A stretch of DNA of 64,000 nt, from NCBI RefSeq assembly GCF_004359985.1, contig NZ_SMRO01000001.1, positions 2,332,193-2,396,192 of the forward strand, read 5' to 3'. Of the stretch, positions 61,197 through 64,000 are shown piece after piece. The stretch is from Paraburkholderia flava (GTDB taxonomy: Bacteria; Pseudomonadota; Gammaproteobacteria; Burkholderiales; Burkholderiaceae). The notes below the pieces were generated by a model. It searched no databases, was not told the DNA's origin, and worked only from the letters and a program-made list of their open reading frames with translations. Both the position numbers and the translations under genes were made by a program. Positions within the stretch are counted from its first letter, which is position 1, and every line of letters begins with the position of its first letter.

Positions 61197-62426
61197 ATGA
61201 CGTTACTGCCTGTGCGCGCGTCGCTACTGTCCTTTAGTTTTCTCGCTCTGGTTGCCTGCAGCAAGGGCACTCCACCGGCGCCGCCGCCGCCGCAGGTCGG
61301 CGTGATGAAGGCCGAGCTGAAGACGGTGCCGCTGAACCGCGATCTTGTCGGTCGGCTGTCGGCCTATTACAGCGCCAACGTGACGGCGCGCGTATCAGGC
61401 GTGCTGGTCAAGCGCGCCTATACGGAAGGCTCCACTGTGAAAGCGGGGCAGGTGCTGTTCGAAATCGATCCGACCTTCTACCAGTCGGTGCTGAACAGCG
61501 ACCTCGCCACGCTCGCGCAGGATCAGGCGACCTACGTCAACAACCGCGTCACCGCGCAGCGTCTGCACAAGCTGCTGCCGATCGGTTCGGTCTCGCAACA
61601 AAGCGTCGACGATGCGGACGCCGCCGAACGCAGCGCCGCGGCGAAGGTCAAGGCGGACCAGGCGGCGGTCGACGGTGCGCGCGTGAACCTCAGTTACACC
61701 AAGGTCACGTCGCCGATCAGCGGCATCGCAGGACAGCAGCAGGTCACGGTCGGCGCGGTGGTCGGCTCCGGCACGACCGACAGCGGTTCGAGCGGCACGC
61801 TGCTCACGACCGTGCAGCAGATCGACCCGCTGTACGTGAACACCACGATCAGCGCCGCCGATCTGATCACGCTGCGTCAGGCGCAAAGCACAGGCAACGT
61901 CGCGCTCAACGCGCAGAACGACATCGCCGTGCAGGTGGTGCTGCCTAACGGTCGTCCGTACGATCAGACGGGCACGCTCGACTTCTCCGACGTCGAAGTG
62001 AATTCGACCACCGGTGCGGTCAATCTGCGCGCGAAGCTGCCGAATCCGCAACATCAGCTGCTGCCCGGCATGTACGTATCGCTGAAGGTCGCACTCGGTC
62101 AGCAGAACAAGGTGTTCCTGATTCCGCAGGAAGCCGTGCAGCGCGATACCGTCGGCGCGTATGTGATGACCGTCGGCGCGGACGGCAAGGCCGTGCGCAA
62201 GGACGTCGTCACGTCGGAAAGCTATCAGCACGACTGGATCGTCACGGGCGGCATCGCGGAAGGCGATCAGGTGATCGTGACAGGGTTGCTGGGCGCGCGC
62301 GAAGGGACGCCTGTGAAGGCCAGCCCCGTGCAGGCACCGGCGGCCGGCGCACCGGCTGGCGCGAGTTCGGCGCAGGCCGGCGCCGCACCCGCGTCGGGCG
62401 CTCAACCCGCTGGCAACAAGTCGTAA
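61197..62426 (+). CDS. RND efflux periplasmic adaptor (membrane fusion protein)
   Basis: 409 aa from ATG 61197; ATG 61179 is an alternative, and neither has a strong ribosome site. Lipoprotein signal FSFLALVACSKG. Biotinyl-lipoyl and hairpin domains (VTARVSGVLVKRAYTEGSTV, KAGQVLFEIDPTFYQSVL), then beta-barrel and membrane-proximal parts (LLPGMYVSLKVALG, VFLIPQEAVQRDTVGAYVMT). AcrA/MexA type. An Ala/Pro/Gly-rich tail follows. Links the permease to the channel. The gap to the permease gene is 12 bases. Confidence 0.93.
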   Translation: MTLLPVRASLLSFSFLALVACSKGTPPAPPPPQVGVMKAELKTVPLNRDLVGRLSAYYSANVTARVSGVLVKRAYTEGSTVKAGQVLFEIDPTFYQSVLNSDLATLAQDQATYVNNRVTAQRLHKLLPIGSVSQQSVDDADAAERSAAAKVKADQAAVDGARVNLSYTKVTSPISGIAGQQQVTVGAVVGSGTTDSGSSGTLLTTVQQIDPLYVNTTISAADLITLRQAQSTGNVALNAQNDIAVQVVLPNGRPYDQTGTLDFSDVEVNSTTGAVNLRAKLPNPQHQLLPGMYVSLKVALGQQNKVFLIPQEAVQRDTVGAYVMTVGADGKAVRKDVVTSESYQHDWIVTGGIAEGDQVIVTGLLGAREGTPVKASPVQAPAAGAPAGASSAQAGAAPASGAQPAGNKS

Positions 62427-62438
62427 GGAGTTTGACTC

Positions 62439-64000
62439 ATGCCACGTTTCTTTATCGATCGCCCGGTCTTTGCGTGGGTGATCCCTATTCTGATCTGTCT
62501 GCTAGGCGTCATTTCGCTGACGCGCATGGGGATTGCGTCGTACCCCGACATCGCGCCGCCCGAAGTGACGATCACCGCGACCTATCCGGGCGCGAATGCG
62601 GCCACGATGGAATCGACGGTGACGCAGGTGATCGAGCAGCAGCTGACCGGCATCGACAACCTGCTGTACTTCAACTCGACGTCCGGCAGTAACGGCACAG
62701 CGACGATCACGCTGAGCTTCGCGACCGGCACGAACCCCGACATCGCCGAAGTTCAGGTGCAGAACAAGGTCCAGCTCGCGCAGCCGCTGCTGCCGACCGA
62801 AGTGACGCAGCAAGGCGTGGTGGTGGCGAAGGCGAGCCCGGACATTCTGATGTTCATCAGCTTGCAGTCCAGCAATCCGAACATCGACGCATCGCGCCTG
62901 AGCGACATCGTCGCTTCGCAGATCCAGCCGGTGATCGCGCGGGTCAACGGGATCGGCAATACGTTCCAGCTGGGTTCGGAATACGCGGTGCGGATCTGGA
63001 TCGATCCGGACAAGCTGCAAGGCTACGGGCTGTCGACGACCCAGGTGCTCAACGCGGTCACGTCGCAGAATGCGCAGTTCGCGACCGGCGCGCTCGGCGC
63101 GGACCCGGCTGTGAAGGGGCAGGTGTTCACGGCAACCGTGTCCGGCGACAAGCTGTTCTCGTCGCTCGATCAGTTCAAGAACATCATTCTGGTGACGACC
63201 AACACCGGTACGGTGGTGCGCCTGAGCGACGTCGCGCGCATCACGTTCGGCGCGCAGTCGTACGGTTCGTCCGCGACGTTTAACGGCAAGGCGGCGGGTG
63301 GTATGGGTCTGTACCTGCTGCCCGGTTCGAACGCACTGTCGGTCGCGAAGGCGGTCAAGGCCGAAATGGCGGTCCTCGCGAAGGATCTGCCGGCCGGCGT
63401 GACGTGGGACGTGCCTTACGACACGACCCCGTTCATCACGGCATCGATCTCCGACGTGGTCCGCACGCTGGTCGAAGCGATTGTGCTGGTGTTCTTCGTG
63501 ATGCTGATCTTCCTGCAGAACCTCCGCGCGACGATCATTCCGACACTGGTCATTCCGGTTGCGCTGCTGGGGACGTTCATCGGGTTGAAGGCGTTGAATT
63601 TCTCGCTCAATCAGCTGACGTTGTTCGGTATGGTGCTCGCGATCGGGATTATCGTCGACGATGCGATCGTCGTGATCGAGAACGTCGAGCGAATAATGAC
63701 CGACGAGAAGCTCGATCCAAAACCGGCGACGCGCAAGGCGATGGGTCAGATCACCGGCGCCATCGTCGCGATTACCGTGGTGCTGATTGCGGTGTTCGTG
63801 CCGTCCGCGTTTCAACCGGGTGCGATCGGCATCATCTACGCGCAGTTTGCGTTGACCATCGCGATCTCGATGGGCTTCTCGGCATTCCTCGCGATGTCGT
63901 TCACGCCGTCGCTGTGTGCCGCGCTGCTGAAGCCGACACATGATCAGAAATCGAATGCCATCTACCGCTGGTTCAACAAGGCGTTCGACCGGCTGAGCAC
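62439..64000 (+). CDS. RND efflux permease, HAE1 type (3' end beyond window)
   Basis: The first 520 residues are present; a full permease is about 1,050. ATG 62439 with aaggag at 62425. N-terminus MPRFFIDRPVFAWVIPILIC with TM1, porter domain (SYPDIAPPEVTITATYPGAN, QNKVQLAQPLLPTEVTQQGV), then TM2-TM6 with GMVLAIGIIVDDAIVVIENV, whose paired Asp residues carry the proton relay. AcrB/MexB-like multidrug pump. The frame is open at the right edge. Confidence 0.95.
   Translation, partial: MPRFFIDRPVFAWVIPILICLLGVISLTRMGIASYPDIAPPEVTITATYPGANAATMESTVTQVIEQQLTGIDNLLYFNSTSGSNGTATITLSFATGTNPDIAEVQVQNKVQLAQPLLPTEVTQQGVVVAKASPDILMFISLQSSNPNIDASRLSDIVASQIQPVIARVNGIGNTFQLGSEYAVRIWIDPDKLQGYGLSTTQVLNAVTSQNAQFATGALGADPAVKGQVFTATVSGDKLFSSLDQFKNIILVTTNTGTVVRLSDVARITFGAQSYGSSATFNGKAAGGMGLYLLPGSNALSVAKAVKAEMAVLAKDLPAGVTWDVPYDTTPFITASISDVVRTLVEAIVLVFFVMLIFLQNLRATIIPTLVIPVALLGTFIGLKALNFSLNQLTLFGMVLAIGIIVDDAIVVIENVERIMTDEKLDPKPATRKAMGQITGAIVAITVVLIAVFVPSAFQPGAIGIIYAQFALTIAISMGFSAFLAMSFTPSLCAALLKPTHDQKSNAIYRWFNKAFDRLS

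Overview
The window is high-GC DNA coding in the style of Burkholderia sensu lato (most likely Paraburkholderia, Caballeronia or Burkholderia). This is judged from codon use and familiar gene sets: a regulator-fused aspartate carbamoyltransferase, an FtrA/rhodanese pair, DUF2000 next to Lrp, and PaoABC-type aldehyde oxidoreductase. About 57 protein genes are supported, the first and last cut by the window edges. No rRNA, tRNA, CRISPR array, intact insertion sequence or phage block was seen.

Layout. 1-12.3 kb: LysR regulator (partial) divergent from a quinone oxidoreductase, a secreted S10 carboxypeptidase with an EF-hand protein, a Fur-box-controlled TonB siderophore receptor with a PepSY protein, a GST-kappa-like isomerase, an acyltransferase, and a TetR/SnoaL pair divergent from a glutathione transferase. 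12.4-19.2 kb: an HExxH lipoprotein, an extra PBP3-like transpeptidase abutting the stump of a catalase gene, a TRIC/UPF0126 membrane protein, and a chemoreceptor. 19.7-23.7 kb: a three-gene operon for 2-aminoethylphosphonate, whose first gene fuses PEP mutase to a nucleotidyltransferase. 24.5-33.3 kb: a large lipoprotein, a PIG-L deacetylase, MocA, PaoCBA-type molybdenum aldehyde oxidoreductase and a lone molybdate-type binding protein. 33.5-40.2 kb: HTH-fused PyrB, a DapA-family lyase, rhodanese and FtrA, an amino-acid binding protein divergent from Lrp, DUF2000 and a transporter remnant.

40.4-45.3 kb holds the most striking locus: rhodanese, serine O-acetyltransferase (EpsC), XRE regulator, a family 2A encapsulin shell protein, and a cysteine desulfurase with a long disordered N-terminal cargo domain, closed by a strong terminator. 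This is the gene set of a sulfur-metabolism nanocompartment. EpsC makes O-acetylserine, the cysteine precursor. The desulfurase takes sulfur from cysteine inside the shell, and the rhodanese could move the sulfane sulfur.

45.3-53 kb: AraC regulator, phosphodiesterase, penicillin-acylase-type Ntn hydrolase, and small unknown genes. 53.2-55 kb: a secreted unknown followed by an orphan type VI amidase effector and its periplasmic immunity protein (Tae1/Tai1, homologous to Tse1/Tsi1), overlapping by four bases. 55-64 kb: alpha/beta hydrolase, a haem-c lipoprotein, and a TetR-controlled RND efflux operon (outer-membrane channel, adaptor, permease) that runs off the end.
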